64,000 nucleotides of DNA from Streptococcus sanguinis (GTDB taxonomy: Bacteria > Bacillota > Bacilli > Lactobacillales > Streptococcaceae): NCBI GenBank assembly GCA_013378335.1, contig CP040556.1, forward strand, positions 1,116,001 to 1,180,000. Direction: 5' to 3'. Within the stretch, counting starts at the first letter, position 1. Each line of letters begins with the position of its first letter. The translations under genes were made by a program, and so were the position numbers. This document shows, one piece after another, positions 29,867-39,123 of the stretch. The notes under the pieces were generated by a model. It ran no database searches and was not told the origin of the DNA. It saw only the letters and a program-made list of their open reading frames with translations.

Positions 29867-29874
29867 TCCGAATA
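29867..29874 (+). promoter_or_regulatory. CIN-box-like ComX site before radC
   Basis: TCCGAATA, one mismatch from the competence sigma factor consensus TACGAATA, after a T run and 19 bases before ATG 29894. The spacing equals that at dprA within one base. Confidence 0.55.
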
Positions 29875-29893
29875 ATAAGGTAAGGAGGTTTCT

Positions 29894-30577
29894 ATGTATA
29901 GCATTTCATTTCAAGATGATATTAGCATCATGCCACGGGAGCGTTTAATGAGAGAAGGAGCTGAAAAACTCAGTAACCAGGAGCTCCTATCAATCTTTCT
30001 AAGGACAGGTAACAAAAAAGAAACTGTTTTTCAAGTTTCTCAAAGAATTTTATCATCTATTTCCAGTTTGAACGATCTCAAGTATTTAACTCTGCAGGAA
30101 TTGCAGACTATTTCTGGAATCGGTCCGATTAAGGCTGTGGAGCTACAGGCCATTATCGAATTGGGGCGACGGATTAATCGAGCAGAGGTTTTGCAGAAAG
30201 AGCAGATTATGGGCAGTCAAAAATTAGCCCAGAAGATGCAGCAAGAGCTAGGAGACATGAGGCAGGAGTGCTTGGTTGCTATTTATCTTAATAGTCAAAA
30301 TCAAATTTTGCACCAGCAGACTATTTTCATGGGGACGGTCAGCAGAAGCATTGCTGAGCCGAGAGAAATTCTCCACTACGCTCTCAAGCACCTGGCGACA
30401 TCTATTATACTGGTACACAATCATCCATCAGGCTCAGTCGTTCCTAGCAGAAACGATGATGAAGTGACCCAGCATATGAAAGAAGCTTGTGAGATGATGG
30501 GCTTGGTTCTTTTGGATCATCTGATTGTTTCTAGGTCTAACTACTATAGCTACAGAGAAGAGACAGATATGATATAA
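29894..30577 (+). CDS. radC: RadC family JAB-domain protein
   Basis: 227 residues. N-terminal helix-hairpin-helix ([15 protein letters not shown]) and a C-terminal JAB/MPN metalloprotease-like domain with [16 protein letters not shown], the conserved HxHPSG metal motif. The name is historic: a repair role was not upheld in pneumococcus, where the gene is induced late in competence. AAGGAGG precedes ATG 29894. A single gene between srtA and a converging amidotransferase gene. Confidence 0.93.
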   Translation: MYSISFQDDISIMPRERLMREGAEKLSNQELLSIFLRTGNKKETVFQVSQRILSSISSLNDLKYLTLQELQTISGIGPIKAVELQAIIELGRRINRAEVLQKEQIMGSQKLAQKMQQELGDMRQECLVAIYLNSQNQILHQQTIFMGTVSRSIAEPREILHYALKHLATSIILVHNHPSGSVVPSRNDDEVTQHMKEACEMMGLVLLDHLIVSRSNYYSYREETDMI

Positions 30578-30598
30578 CTTGATTTACTTGAATATAAA

Positions 30599-30627
30599 AA
30601 ACTTCTATTCGTGTAGAACAGAAGTTT
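30599..30627. terminator. Terminator between radC and the amidotransferase gene
   Basis: AAACTTCT (30599-30606)/AGAAGTTT (30620-30627) with inner TTC/GAA pairing; the A run on its left gives a T run for the minus-strand gene. Confidence 0.65.
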
Positions 30628-30645
30628 ATCTAGGAATAGAAGCTT

Positions 30646-31338
30646 TTAAAGAATATTGACAACATAATCAAACAGGGCTAAGTCTCCTTCTCTGGAGCCG
30701 AACAAGAACTCTGGGTGCCATTGGACACCAAGAAAAGGACTGCCGTCAGTAGAAGTGATTGCTTCAATAATCTTATCGCGCGGATCATAAGCAATGACTT
30801 CTAGGCCAGCCGCTAAATCCTTGATACTTTGGTGATGGAAGGAGTTGATTTCAGATGCAGGGCCATAGATTTCGTGCAGAATAGAGCCATTTTTGGTCAC
30901 CATACTTTGAGTTGTATACTCAGCAGAGCTATCTTGCCAATGATCTTCAATGTCTTGATGAAGAGTTCCGCCTAGGGCGACATTATAAAGTTGTGTTCCG
31001 CGGCAGACGGTGAAGATTGGTTTGTTTTGACGGCGAGCTTCCTTGATTAAAGCAAGTTCAAAAATGTCCCGTTTGAGTAGATAATCATCGCTGTCAATGA
31101 CTTTTTCTTCTCCATAGAACTGGGGGCATACATTCTGGCCGCCTGTGATGATTAATTTGTCAACAATGGAAACATATTGTTTTGCCATTTCTTCATCACC
31201 GATTGGCAAAATCATTGGAATTCCGCCAACTTCTTTGACTCCCTCAACGAATCCAGTCGCCGTATAGCTCATATGGATGAAGTGATCATCTGGGATTTCT
31301 CTTTCATTTCCAGTTATTCCAATAATTGGTTTACTCAT
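30646..31338 (-). CDS. Class I glutamine amidotransferase-like hydrolase (peptidase C26)
   Basis: 230 residues of the gamma-glutamyl-gamma-aminobutyrate hydrolase (PuuD-like) family. The nucleophile Cys lies in PIFTVCRGTQLYNVALGG, the catalytic His in GVQWHPEF, and the oxyanion region is LIITGGQNV. The substrate is some gamma-glutamyl compound; GABA metabolism is not evident around it. It lies 24 bases after rex on the same strand, so it may be under Rex influence. Confidence 0.88.
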   Translation of the reverse strand: MSKPIIGITGNEREIPDDHFIHMSYTATGFVEGVKEVGGIPMILPIGDEEMAKQYVSIVDKLIITGGQNVCPQFYGEEKVIDSDDYLLKRDIFELALIKEARRQNKPIFTVCRGTQLYNVALGGTLHQDIEDHWQDSSAEYTTQSMVTKNGSILHEIYGPASEINSFHHQSIKDLAAGLEVIAYDPRDKIIEAITSTDGSPFLGVQWHPEFLFGSREGDLALFDYVVNIL

Positions 31339-31362
31339 TGAGTGTTTAATACCTCTTTCAAA

Positions 31363-32010
31363 TTAATGTTCATTTTTTCTCATGAAGTAGAGCAGAGTCT
31401 GCAGTTCGCTAGTCAGGTCAACGTACTGAACGACCACGTCCTTAGGTAGGGATAGATTTATTGGCGAGAAGCAGAGAATACCTTTAACACCTGCTTGGAC
31501 TAAGATAGATGCAACTTCTTGGGCTTTTACGCTAGGTACAGTTAGGATGGCAGTTTGCACATTTCCTGACTGTATTTTTTCTTTGATTTGGGAAATTCCA
31601 TAGATAGGAATCCCATCGCTGGTTGTGCTGCCAACTTCTGGATGGTCATCTGTGTCGAAAGCCATTACAACCTTCATTTTATTGCGCTCATGAAAACGAT
31701 AGTGCAGAAGAGCCCGCCCCATGTTACCGACACCAACAATCATGACATTGGTGATAGCATTGTCATTCAAGAGGTCAGCAAAAAAGTTCATCAATTTCTT
31801 GACATCATAGCCAAATCCTCTACGGCCAAGTTCACCGAAATAAGAAAAATCTCGTCTGACGGTAGCAGAGTCAATGCCAATAGCTTCAGCGATTTGCTTG
31901 GAGTTGGCTTTCTCAATCTTCTCAGCATTAAACCGTTTAAAAATACGATAGTAGAGCGACAGTCTCTTAGCGGTTGCTCGAGGAATTGTAGTATTTTTTT
32001 CAGTTTTCAC
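31363..32010 (-). CDS. rex: Redox-sensing transcriptional repressor Rex
   Basis: Represses fermentation and NADH-oxidising genes when the NADH/NAD+ ratio is low. N-terminal winged helix ([20 protein letters not shown]), then the NAD-binding fold with [11 protein letters not shown]. 215 residues is normal. Upstream at about 32046-32063 there is an imperfect match to its own operator. The next gene on the strand is the C26 hydrolase. ldh, a typical Rex and CcpA target, lies 5 kb away. Confidence 0.95.
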   Translation of the reverse strand: MKTEKNTTIPRATAKRLSLYYRIFKRFNAEKIEKANSKQIAEAIGIDSATVRRDFSYFGELGRRGFGYDVKKLMNFFADLLNDNAITNVMIVGVGNMGRALLHYRFHERNKMKVVMAFDTDDHPEVGSTTSDGIPIYGISQIKEKIQSGNVQTAILTVPSVKAQEVASILVQAGVKGILCFSPINLSLPKDVVVQYVDLTSELQTLLYFMRKNEH

Positions 32011-32130
32011 AAAATCACAACCTTTCTAACTCTATTTTATAGGAAGTTTGTGAAAAAATCAACTAATTAAGAATGTTTGATTTATAAAAAAGAAAATCAG
32101 TAATTGCTGGGAATAGTAGCCTTGAAAAAC

Positions 32131-32352
32131 CTAGTCCTGGTAGGGACTCAGGTCTAGCTGGTACATCTGGCGGTACAAGTCCCCAATTAGCCCTGTAAAA
32201 GGCAGCTGGTGTCCCTTATAAGTAACAGAAAGCACCTTGAGCGAGTCAGGAACCGTGACGCAGCCAGAGAAGGCTAGAAGAAATTCGTCAAAGTCTTCAT
32301 AGGTTAGTGTTCGTTTTACCTTATATGAGTCCAAATAGGTCAGTTCAACCAT
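32131..32352 (-). CDS. DUF4649 family small protein
   Basis: 73 residues, starting MVELTYLDSYKVKRTLTYED, without a signal or membrane segment. It fits DUF4649, small streptococcal proteins of unknown role found upstream of rex. AAAGGATTAACG lies before the ATG. It starts after the terminator of the upstream DUF1831 gene and ends 120 bases before rex, so it may be monocistronic or lead into rex. Confidence 0.7.
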   Translation of the reverse strand: MVELTYLDSYKVKRTLTYEDFDEFLLAFSGCVTVPDSLKVLSVTYKGHQLPFTGLIGDLYRQMYQLDLSPYQD

Positions 32353-32447
32353 CGTTAATCCTTTCTTTGGGTTCGATTAGTCATTTGATATTTTCAAGCG
32401 TTCCAAGTAGAGGTCAAGCTCGTTTAAATTTTGAAGAATCAAAACCC

Positions 32448-32478
32448 AAAAAGCAAAATTACGAGAATCTTGCTTTTT
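32448..32478 (-). terminator. Terminator of the prs2-desulfurase-DUF1831 operon
   Basis: AAAAAGCAA/TTGCTTTTT stem overlapping the DUF1831 stop, with a T run on the minus strand. Confidence 0.7.
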
Positions 32479-32821
32479 GTGGTGTCTTTTCAAAAATATT
32501 TCTTTCAACCAAGCTGTCCATCAAGAAATAAAATTTTTGTTGGATAATGTGATGATCTTCTGATTTGAAAATATTGACCAAGCGCAGGCCTGATTTGTCA
32601 GTGATGTTAATTTTAAAACCATTCAAATCTTTATTGACGATGATTTTCAGCAGAAAACCATTTCCGCTGTTGGGAACAGATTCCAGCAGACGAGAGAGTT
32701 CATAGTTGCCAACCTTGCTTTCCGCGAAAGTATTGTCGCGCAGGGTAAATTTCTTGACATTTGGGTGAAGCGAATAGGTATATTCACAGTTTGCTAAGCT
32801 AACAGATGTTTGAAAGGCCAT
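32459..32821 (-). CDS. DUF1831 family protein
   Basis: 120 residues, soluble. The order prs2, cysteine desulfurase, DUF1831 is shared among streptococci and lactobacilli, and the family is tentatively linked to amino acid or sulfur metabolism by that linkage only. Conserved-looking stretches include YSLHPNVKKFTLRD and FKSEDHHIIQQKFYFLMD. The start is one base after the desulfurase stop, so translation is coupled. Confidence 0.75.
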   Translation of the reverse strand: MAFQTSVSLANCEYTYSLHPNVKKFTLRDNTFAESKVGNYELSRLLESVPNSGNGFLLKIIVNKDLNGFKINITDKSGLRLVNIFKSEDHHIIQQKFYFLMDSLVERNIFEKTPQKARFS

Positions 32822-32822
32822 C

Positions 32823-33935
32823 TTATCCTCCTAAAATTTCTTTTAATTTCTTTGTAAATGATTGAATCTCTTGCAAAGTCGTTTGGTCCGAAGTGCTGAT
32901 ACGAACGGACTCATACAAGCGATTGGAATCCTTGCCATACATAGCCTGCAAGACATGACTGGGTTGTATAGCTCCGGCTGTGCAGGCTGATCCTGTTGAA
33001 ATGGAAAATCCATTTAAATCCATTTGAAGCAGAAGCAGGTCATTTTTTTGATTGGGAAATCCCAAATTGATGACATAAGGCAAGCTTGGCTGACTTTCAT
33101 TTAAGTAAAAGTCAATGTCCGATAAGTCAGCAAGTAAGCTGTTTTTTAAGTCTTGTGCATGCTCTAAATTTTTCTCTAGATGTTCCATGCTCTCTGACAG
33201 AGCCGCCGCCATGCCTGTGATAGAGATTAGATTTTCTGTTCCGGCCCGGTGTTTTTCTTCCTGATCACCACCGTGCATGAAATTGTCAAAATCCATCTTC
33301 TCGGCATAAAGGAAGCCAACGCCTTTGGGACCATGAAACTTATGAGCTGAGGCAGAGAGGAAGTCAATCCCTAGCTCTTCAGGGTAGATGGGAAGTTTAC
33401 CAATTGCTTGGACAGCATCAACATGAAAAGCAGCAGGATGTTCTTGCAGTAATTCACCAATTTCTTTAATGGGAAGCATGGCGCCTGTTTCGTTATTAAC
33501 TGCCATGACAGATACAAGAATAGTATCAGGTCTAAGAGCCTTCTTAATATCCTCCGCTCGAATCTGACCATCCACCGGCTGAACAAAAGTAGCTTCGAAG
33601 CCGAATTTATCTACTAAGTACTCCACCACTTCTAAGACAGCATGGTGCTCAATAGCGGTGGTGACAATATGCTTCCCTCGGTTCTGGTGACGAAGGGCAT
33701 AGCCTTTGATAGCAGTATTATTGCTTTCAGTGCCGCCTGAAGTAAAAAGAATCTTATTGCTTTGAGTATGCAGGGCTTGAGCAATATCTTCACGCGCCTG
33801 TCTGAGCAGTTTACTAGCTTCTCTACCATGGCTGTGCGTACTGGAAGGATTTCCAAAGACGGTCATAGTCTTGGTCATTGCTTGGATTGCAGCGGGCGAT
33901 AAAGCAGTTGTGGCGGCATTATCTAAATAAATCAC
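32823..33935 (-). CDS. Cysteine desulfurase (NifS/IscS-like)
   Basis: PLP enzyme that takes sulfur from cysteine for iron-sulfur clusters or thio-modified tRNA. Starts at GTG 33935 (protein MIYLDNAATTALSPA), since the frame upstream overlaps prs2; 370 residues. PLP Lys in ASAHKFHGPKGVG, active Cys in STGSACTAGAIQPSH, and EHHAVLE for the PLP ring. No scaffold gene is adjacent; prs2 lies 10 bases upstream and DUF1831 follows. Confidence 0.9.
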   Translation of the reverse strand: MIYLDNAATTALSPAAIQAMTKTMTVFGNPSSTHSHGREASKLLRQAREDIAQALHTQSNKILFTSGGTESNNTAIKGYALRHQNRGKHIVTTAIEHHAVLEVVEYLVDKFGFEATFVQPVDGQIRAEDIKKALRPDTILVSVMAVNNETGAMLPIKEIGELLQEHPAAFHVDAVQAIGKLPIYPEELGIDFLSASAHKFHGPKGVGFLYAEKMDFDNFMHGGDQEEKHRAGTENLISITGMAAALSESMEHLEKNLEHAQDLKNSLLADLSDIDFYLNESQPSLPYVINLGFPNQKNDLLLLQMDLNGFSISTGSACTAGAIQPSHVLQAMYGKDSNRLYESVRISTSDQTTLQEIQSFTKKLKEILGG

Positions 33936-33945
33936 TCCGATTACC

Positions 33946-34902
33946 TTATTTCTTTTGATAGGCAAAGAGTGGGCTGACTGGTCTTCTTTCTTGGATGCGG
34001 ACAATTGCATCACCAATCAGTTCACTTGCTGTAATGTAGTGGAGATTCTTAGGTGTTTTTTCTTTGGTATCAACAGAGTCGGTCACAAGAATTTCCCTGA
34101 TAGAAGAATTATCCAGTAATTCTGCAGCTTTATCTGCAAAGAGTCCATGACTGGATACGGCATAAATTTCGACTGCTCCTTCGCGGCTGACAATTTTAGC
34201 TGCTTCAGAGAAAGTCCGGCCAGTATTTAAAATATCGTCAACTAGAATTGCTTTCTTGCCTTCGACATCACCGATGATATAGCCCTCTGAGCGACCTGCC
34301 TCGTCTTCGCCATAATCAATAATTGCAATCGGAGAATCTAAATACTCAGCAAGATTGCGAGCGCGTTTGACGCCAGAGTTTTTAGGACTGACGACAACGA
34401 CATCTTCGCCAGTTAGTCTCTTATTGCAGTAGTGTTTGGCAAAGAGTGGAATAGTGAAAAGGTTGTCGACTGGGATATCAAAGAAACCTTGTACCTGCAC
34501 CGCATGAAGATCCAGAGAAATCACGCGATCTACTCCAGCACCGACCAGCATGTTGGCAACCAGCTTAGCTGTGATTGGCTCGCGTGGAGCAGCTGTCCGA
34601 TCCTGACGGGCGTAACCAAAATAAGGCATAACAACATTGACTGTATTAGCACTGGCACGCTTGCAGGCATCCACCATAATCAAGAGTTCCATCAAATGAT
34701 TATTGACAGGGAAGCTAGTGGACTGAATGATATAAATATCATAGCCACGGACACTTTCTTCGATGTTAATCTGAATCTCGCCATCCGAGAATTGGCGGGA
34801 GGAAAGTTTACCCAAAGGAACCCCAGCAGCCTCAGCGATTTTTTCAGCTATGGAATGATTGGAGTTGAGGGAAAAAAGCTTCATATTTTTTTTATCTGAC
34901 AT
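33946..34902 (-). CDS. prs2: Ribose-phosphate pyrophosphokinase (second paralogue)
   Basis: Makes PRPP from ribose 5-phosphate and ATP for nucleotide, histidine, tryptophan and NAD synthesis. ATG 34902 ([15 protein letters not shown]) gives 318 residues and matches the usual start; the frame is open 63 bases further. PRPP motif [20 protein letters not shown] motif [17 protein letters not shown], and Mg-binding SLDLHA. It is the Prs2 type of streptococci, linked to the desulfurase. Confidence 0.93.
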   Translation of the reverse strand: MSDKKNMKLFSLNSNHSIAEKIAEAAGVPLGKLSSRQFSDGEIQINIEESVRGYDIYIIQSTSFPVNNHLMELLIMVDACKRASANTVNVVMPYFGYARQDRTAAPREPITAKLVANMLVGAGVDRVISLDLHAVQVQGFFDIPVDNLFTIPLFAKHYCNKRLTGEDVVVVSPKNSGVKRARNLAEYLDSPIAIIDYGEDEAGRSEGYIIGDVEGKKAILVDDILNTGRTFSEAAKIVSREGAVEIYAVSSHGLFADKAAELLDNSSIREILVTDSVDTKEKTPKNLHYITASELIGDAIVRIQERRPVSPLFAYQKK

Positions 34903-35036
34903 GAGTTGGACCGTCCTCTTTTTGTCTCTTTTTATATTTAATGCTCTATGAAATTTATTTTTCAATAGGCTTTAAATTGCTACCTTTTATTTTACCAAAA
35001 AAAATAGATTATTTCAGCTATTTTGTGGTCTTGGAT

Positions 35037-35600
35037 TTACAAGTTTTCAGAAAATCTTGCTATTTTGCTCTTGCCAGGCTTGTAGTCGATCTTGTGCTGT
35101 TTTAGGAAGTCAAGGAAATTTTCTTTTCCTTTTTCAAAATTTTCAACTTCGACTTCAAGTTCGAAGTCTGTTTTGCCAAAATAATGGCTCTCATCCAGAG
35201 CGAGGAGGCCGATTTCGTCTTCTTTTTCATAGCGGATAGTCTCTAGAGAACCTAAAACTTTTAAGTCTTGAATGGGAAGTCCTTTTTGAATCAGCGTATC
35301 TAAAATCTCACCAGCAGGAAAGGTATTGTACTGTAAAATATTTTCAGTTTCTTCTGATGTCAGGTTCTGATTAAGTTCCAAGGCTCCGACTTCTTGAGGA
35401 ATCTTGAGTGTCAGCTCAGCTTCGCGATGGTTAAAAGTTCGTACTCGAAAAGCCATGCGGGCGTGACGGATAGACTGCTGATCTGACTCGATGTAGTAGT
35501 TGGTCTGGCTAACGGGAGTGATGTCTGCAAACAACTGGAGCAAACGGTCGTGCTCTTCTTTTGTCAGCATGGTTTTGAATTCAATTTCTAAGTGGTTCAT
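35037..35600 (-). CDS. CYTH domain protein, triphosphatase-like
   Basis: 187 residues from ATG 35600, with AAGGAC before it. The signature ExExK is visible as HLEIEFKTML, and further charged strands (FRVRTFNHREAELTLKIPQE, RYEKEDEIGLLALDE, FELEVEVENFEKG) line the tunnel that binds triphosphates. CYTH enzymes hydrolyse inorganic triphosphate or thiamine triphosphate or make cAMP; in Firmicutes a phosphatase is the likelier role. It is divergent from relQ, an arrangement conserved in streptococci. Confidence 0.85.
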   Translation of the reverse strand: MNHLEIEFKTMLTKEEHDRLLQLFADITPVSQTNYYIESDQQSIRHARMAFRVRTFNHREAELTLKIPQEVGALELNQNLTSEETENILQYNTFPAGEILDTLIQKGLPIQDLKVLGSLETIRYEKEDEIGLLALDESHYFGKTDFELEVEVENFEKGKENFLDFLKQHKIDYKPGKSKIARFSENL

Positions 35601-35640
35601 TTTCAAGTCCTTTTCTTTGCTTTTGTTTGAAAGCGATTTA

Positions 35641-35649
35641 TGTTATAAT
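35641..35649 (+). promoter_or_regulatory. Extended -10 promoter of the relQ operon
   Basis: TGT followed by TATAAT (35644-35649), 50 bases before the relQ start. Confidence 0.6.
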
Positions 35650-35699
35650 AACAGTTGTGTTTATTTTATACAAAAATAATGATATGACAAGGTAAGTGT

Positions 35700-36371
35700 A
35701 TGACAATAGAATGGGAAGATTTTCTAGACCCCTATATTCAAGCGGTTGGAGAGCTGAAAATTAAGCTTCGTGGGGTGCGAAAGCAATACCGCAAGCAGCA
35801 GCGTCATTCCCCGATTGAGTTTGTGACCGGGCGTGTCAAACCGATTGAGAGCATTAAAGAAAAGATGATTCTGCGAGGCATTCGTGAGGAAAATATCAAG
35901 CAGGAGATGCAGGATATCGCTGGCTTACGGATCATGGTCCAGTTTGTTGATGATGTGGATGAAGTTTTAGAAGTCCTGCGAAACCGGACCGATATGCGTA
36001 TTGTCCAGGAACGGGATTACATCAAAAACAAAAAAGCCAGTGGCTATCGGAGCTACCATGTGATTATAGAGTATCCAGTTGATACGATTAATGGTCATAG
36101 GCTTATTCTGGCTGAAATTCAGATTCGCACCCTTTCGATGAATTTTTGGGCAACGATCGAGCATTCTTTGAATTATAAGTATAAAGGAGAATTTCCCGAG
36201 GAAATCAAATGTCGCCTGGAAATCACAGCTAACCTAGCCTATCAGCTGGATGAGGAGATGGGTGCTATCCGTGACGCTATCCAGGAGGCGCAGGCCCTCT
36301 TTGACCCTCTTCACCGCAAGTTAAATGACGGTGTGGGAAATAGTGATGATACAGATGAAGAATACAGATAA
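35700..36371 (+). CDS. relQ: Small alarmone synthetase RelQ
   Basis: Single-domain (p)ppGpp synthetase of 223 residues, without the hydrolase and ACT domains of long Rel. Synthetase motifs: [14 protein letters not shown] for ATP binding, [27 protein letters not shown], and [22 protein letters not shown], which includes the catalytic Glu. In related bacteria it is an oligomer activated by pppGpp. The NAD kinase gene overlaps its 3' end by 17 bases. Confidence 0.94.
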   Translation: MTIEWEDFLDPYIQAVGELKIKLRGVRKQYRKQQRHSPIEFVTGRVKPIESIKEKMILRGIREENIKQEMQDIAGLRIMVQFVDDVDEVLEVLRNRTDMRIVQERDYIKNKKASGYRSYHVIIEYPVDTINGHRLILAEIQIRTLSMNFWATIEHSLNYKYKGEFPEEIKCRLEITANLAYQLDEEMGAIRDAIQEAQALFDPLHRKLNDGVGNSDDTDEEYR

Positions 36372-37173
36372 AAAAATAGCGATTATCCGCAATCGGAAAA
36401 GACAGAGCGAACAAGTTTATCAGGATTTGAAGCAAAAGCTGAAACAGAACGGCTTTATTTTAACCCCTAAGAATCCCGACATCGTGATTTCGGTGGGTGG
36501 TGACGGCATGTTGCTATCGGCTTTTCATATGTATGAAGAACAGCTGGATCGGGTTCGCTTTGTTGGTGTGCATACAGGCCATCTCGGCTTCTATACGGAC
36601 TACCGTGATTTTGAACTAGATAAGTTGGTAGAAAATCTCAAATTAGACTCTGGTGCTCAGGTTTCCTATCCAATTTTAAATGTCAAAATTACTTTTGAAA
36701 ATGGTGATACACGCATCATTCGTGCTTTGAACGAAGCAACAATCAAGCGCTCTGATCGGACTATGGTAGCCGATGTCATTATCAATCGGGTTCATTTCGA
36801 GCGTTTCCGAGGAGATGGGATTTCTGTTTCAACTCCGACGGGCAGTACAGCCTATAATAAATCTCTGGGTGGAGCGGTATTGCATCCGACGATTGAAGCC
36901 TTGCAAGTGACAGAAATTGCCAGTCTCAACAATCGGGTTTATCGGACGTTGGGTTCGTCTGTCATTGTTCCAAAAAAAGACAAGATTGAGTTAGTGCCGA
37001 CCCGCAGTGACTATCACACTATCGCAGTTGATAATCAGACTTTCTCTTTCAAAAATATTGTCCGTATTGAGTATCAGATTGACAATCATAAGATACATTT
37101 TGTGGCTTCACCAAGCCATACCAGCTTTTGGAATCGTGTCAGAGACTCCTTTATTGGAGAGTGCAAGGAATGA
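36355..37173 (+). CDS. nadK: NAD kinase
   Basis: Phosphorylates NAD to NADP. ATG 36355 ([15 protein letters not shown]) gives 272 residues and matches the usual streptococcal start; in-frame ATGs at 36325 and 36346 lie deep in relQ. Motifs are [12 protein letters not shown] (GGDG) and [17 protein letters not shown]. Overlaps relQ by 17 bases and the next gene by four bases, so the genes are translationally coupled. Confidence 0.94.
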   Translation: MKNTDKKIAIIRNRKRQSEQVYQDLKQKLKQNGFILTPKNPDIVISVGGDGMLLSAFHMYEEQLDRVRFVGVHTGHLGFYTDYRDFELDKLVENLKLDSGAQVSYPILNVKITFENGDTRIIRALNEATIKRSDRTMVADVIINRVHFERFRGDGISVSTPTGSTAYNKSLGGAVLHPTIEALQVTEIASLNNRVYRTLGSSVIVPKKDKIELVPTRSDYHTIAVDNQTFSFKNIVRIEYQIDNHKIHFVASPSHTSFWNRVRDSFIGECKE

Positions 37174-38060
37174 GGTTTGAGTTTATTGCCGACCAACATG
37201 TCAAGGTGAAGACTTTTTTGAAGCGGCATGAAATTTCCAAAGGCCTCTTGGCTAAAATAAAATTTTCCGGCGGAAATATTCTCGTCAACCATCAGCCTCA
37301 GAACGCTATTTATCTCTTGGATATTGGCGATAAGGTGACGATTGACATCCCGTCTGAAAAAGGATTTGAGAGTCTGAAGGCTGTTGATGAGGACTTGTCA
37401 GTCATTTACGAAGATGAACATTTCTTGGTTTTGGATAAGCCGGCGGGGGTAGCCAGTATACCTAGTGTTAATCATTCCAATACCATGGCTAATTTCGTCA
37501 AGGCTTACTATATTCGTCAGGGCTATGAAAACCAGCAGGTGCATATCGTGACGCGTCTGGATAAGGATACAAGTGGGCTCATGCTCTTTGCCAAGCATGG
37601 CTATGCTCATGCCAGATTGGACAAGCAGCTGCAGAAGAAGCTGATAGAAAAGCGCTATTACGCTCTGGTTAGGGGTAGTGGTCTCCTGGAAGAACAAGGC
37701 GAGATTATTGCTCCGATAGGGCGCAACCCTGAGAGTATCATTACGAGACGCGTGACAGACGATGGCAAGTACGCCCATACCAGTTACAAGGTCATAGAGC
37801 GATTTGGAGATGTCTATCTGGTGGATATCCATCTTCATACTGGGCGGACTCATCAAATCCGCGTTCACTTTTCACACATTGGCTTTCCGCTTTTGGGTGA
37901 CGACCTTTATGGAGGGAGTTTGGAGCACGGAATAGAGCGTCAGGCTTTGCACTGTCATTCTTTGAAATTTTATAATCCTTTTAGCGGACAGGAAGTTGAT
38001 TGTGCCAGTCCTTTGCCGGAAGATTTTAAACAAGTTATCGAGAAATTAAAAGTTAAATAG
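37170..38060 (+). CDS. RluA/RluD-family pseudouridine synthase
   Basis: Isomerises uridine to pseudouridine in RNA, by family most likely 23S rRNA. The catalytic Asp is in [18 protein letters not shown], with the conserved [24 protein letters not shown] later. An S4-like N-terminal part (about 1-70) binds RNA. ATG 37170 overlaps the nadK stop as ATGA and has AAGGA before it; 296 residues. Member of relQ-nadK-rlu-pta, an order common in streptococci. Confidence 0.92.
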   Translation: MRFEFIADQHVKVKTFLKRHEISKGLLAKIKFSGGNILVNHQPQNAIYLLDIGDKVTIDIPSEKGFESLKAVDEDLSVIYEDEHFLVLDKPAGVASIPSVNHSNTMANFVKAYYIRQGYENQQVHIVTRLDKDTSGLMLFAKHGYAHARLDKQLQKKLIEKRYYALVRGSGLLEEQGEIIAPIGRNPESIITRRVTDDGKYAHTSYKVIERFGDVYLVDIHLHTGRTHQIRVHFSHIGFPLLGDDLYGGSLEHGIERQALHCHSLKFYNPFSGQEVDCASPLPEDFKQVIEKLKVK

Positions 38061-38080
38061 ATAAAGGAGTGTTAAGAACA

Positions 38081-39058
38081 ATGAAAATTTTTGACTCAAT
38101 TCGTGAAGCCTTGAAGGATAAGGAAGTAAAGATTGTCTTGCCAGAGGGTGAAGAACCACGTATTCTGCAGGCGACTAAACTATTGGTGAAAGAAACCAGT
38201 ATTACACCAGTTCTTTTGGGTAATCCTGATAAAATTCGCATTTATCTAGAAATTGAAGGCATAAAAGAAGGGTATCAGGTTATCGATCCTTCAAACTGTT
38301 CTTGCTTTGAGGAAATGGTAGAAGCTTTCGTTGAGCGTCGCAAAGGTAAAATCACAGCAGATGAAGCACGCCAGTTGCTCAAGGAAGACGTCAACTACTT
38401 TGGTGTCATGTTGGTTTACCTTGGTAAGGTTCAAGGGATGGTTTCAGGAGCGATTCACTCCACTGCAGCAACTGTTCGGCCGGCTCTACAAATTATCAAG
38501 ACTCTGCCTTGGGTGTCTCGTACTTCAGGAGCCTTCCTTATGGTGCGTGATGACGAACGCTACATTTTCAGTGACTGTGCCATCAATATCGATCCAGATG
38601 CCAATATCTTGGCAGAGATTGCTGTTAACTCAGCCCTAACAGCGCAGATTTTCGGTATCGATCCTAAAGTTGCTATGCTCAGCTATTCGACCAAGGGCTC
38701 TGGTTTCGGAGAGAAGGTTGATAAGGTAGTAGAGGCAACTAAGCTAGCTCGGGAAATGCGTCCAGACTTGGTTATTGATGGTGAATTGCAGTTTGATGCA
38801 GCTTTTGTTCCTGCAACAGCAGAGCTGAAAGCACCTGGCAGCCCGGTGGCCGGTCAAGCAACTGTCTTTGTCTTCCCAAGTATTGAAGCTGGTAATATCA
38901 GCTACAAGATGGCAGAGCGTTTGGGTGGCTTTTCAGCAGTAGGACCTATCCTGCAGGGACTTAACCGCCCAGTTAATGACCTTTCCCGAGGATGTAATGC
39001 AGATGATGTTTATAAGCTGACTTTGATTACAGCCAGTCAGGCTGTCGGCCGTTATTAA
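38081..39058 (+). CDS. pta: Phosphate acetyltransferase
   Basis: Makes acetyl phosphate from acetyl-CoA; with acetate kinase it yields ATP in mixed-acid fermentation. 325 residues from ATG 38081 (GGAG lies 12 bases upstream); an in-frame GTG at 38069 overlaps that ribosome site. Motifs are KIVLPEGEEPRILQA at the start and SPVAGQATVFVFPSIEAGNI near the C-terminus, with DGELQFDAAFVPATA between. Only 20 bases follow the pseudouridine synthase. Confidence 0.95.
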   Translation: MKIFDSIREALKDKEVKIVLPEGEEPRILQATKLLVKETSITPVLLGNPDKIRIYLEIEGIKEGYQVIDPSNCSCFEEMVEAFVERRKGKITADEARQLLKEDVNYFGVMLVYLGKVQGMVSGAIHSTAATVRPALQIIKTLPWVSRTSGAFLMVRDDERYIFSDCAINIDPDANILAEIAVNSALTAQIFGIDPKVAMLSYSTKGSGFGEKVDKVVEATKLAREMRPDLVIDGELQFDAAFVPATAELKAPGSPVAGQATVFVFPSIEAGNISYKMAERLGGFSAVGPILQGLNRPVNDLSRGCNADDVYKLTLITASQAVGRY

Positions 39059-39108
39059 ACGATAGGAAACAATTGGAGGGTGTGAGCTCTCCTATTTTTC
39101 TTGCCTTA

Positions 39109-39117
39109 TGCTATACT
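39109..39117 (+). promoter_or_regulatory. Extended -10 promoter next to the mutY start
   Basis: TGC followed by TATACT (39112-39117). The mutY ATG begins at 39124, six bases after the -10, where transcription would start. Confidence 0.55.
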
Positions 39118-39123
39118 AGATTT

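Noticed and set aside
32377..32442. A 21-codon frame on the minus strand (LNELDLYLERLKISND) between DUF1831 and DUF4649
   Set aside because: Only a TTG start, no ribosome site, very short; possibly a gene remnant but not supportable.
35041..35056. CodY-like AGTTTTCAGAAAATC at the end of the CYTH gene
   Set aside because: It lies inside the coding end of the gene, away from any promoter; likely chance.
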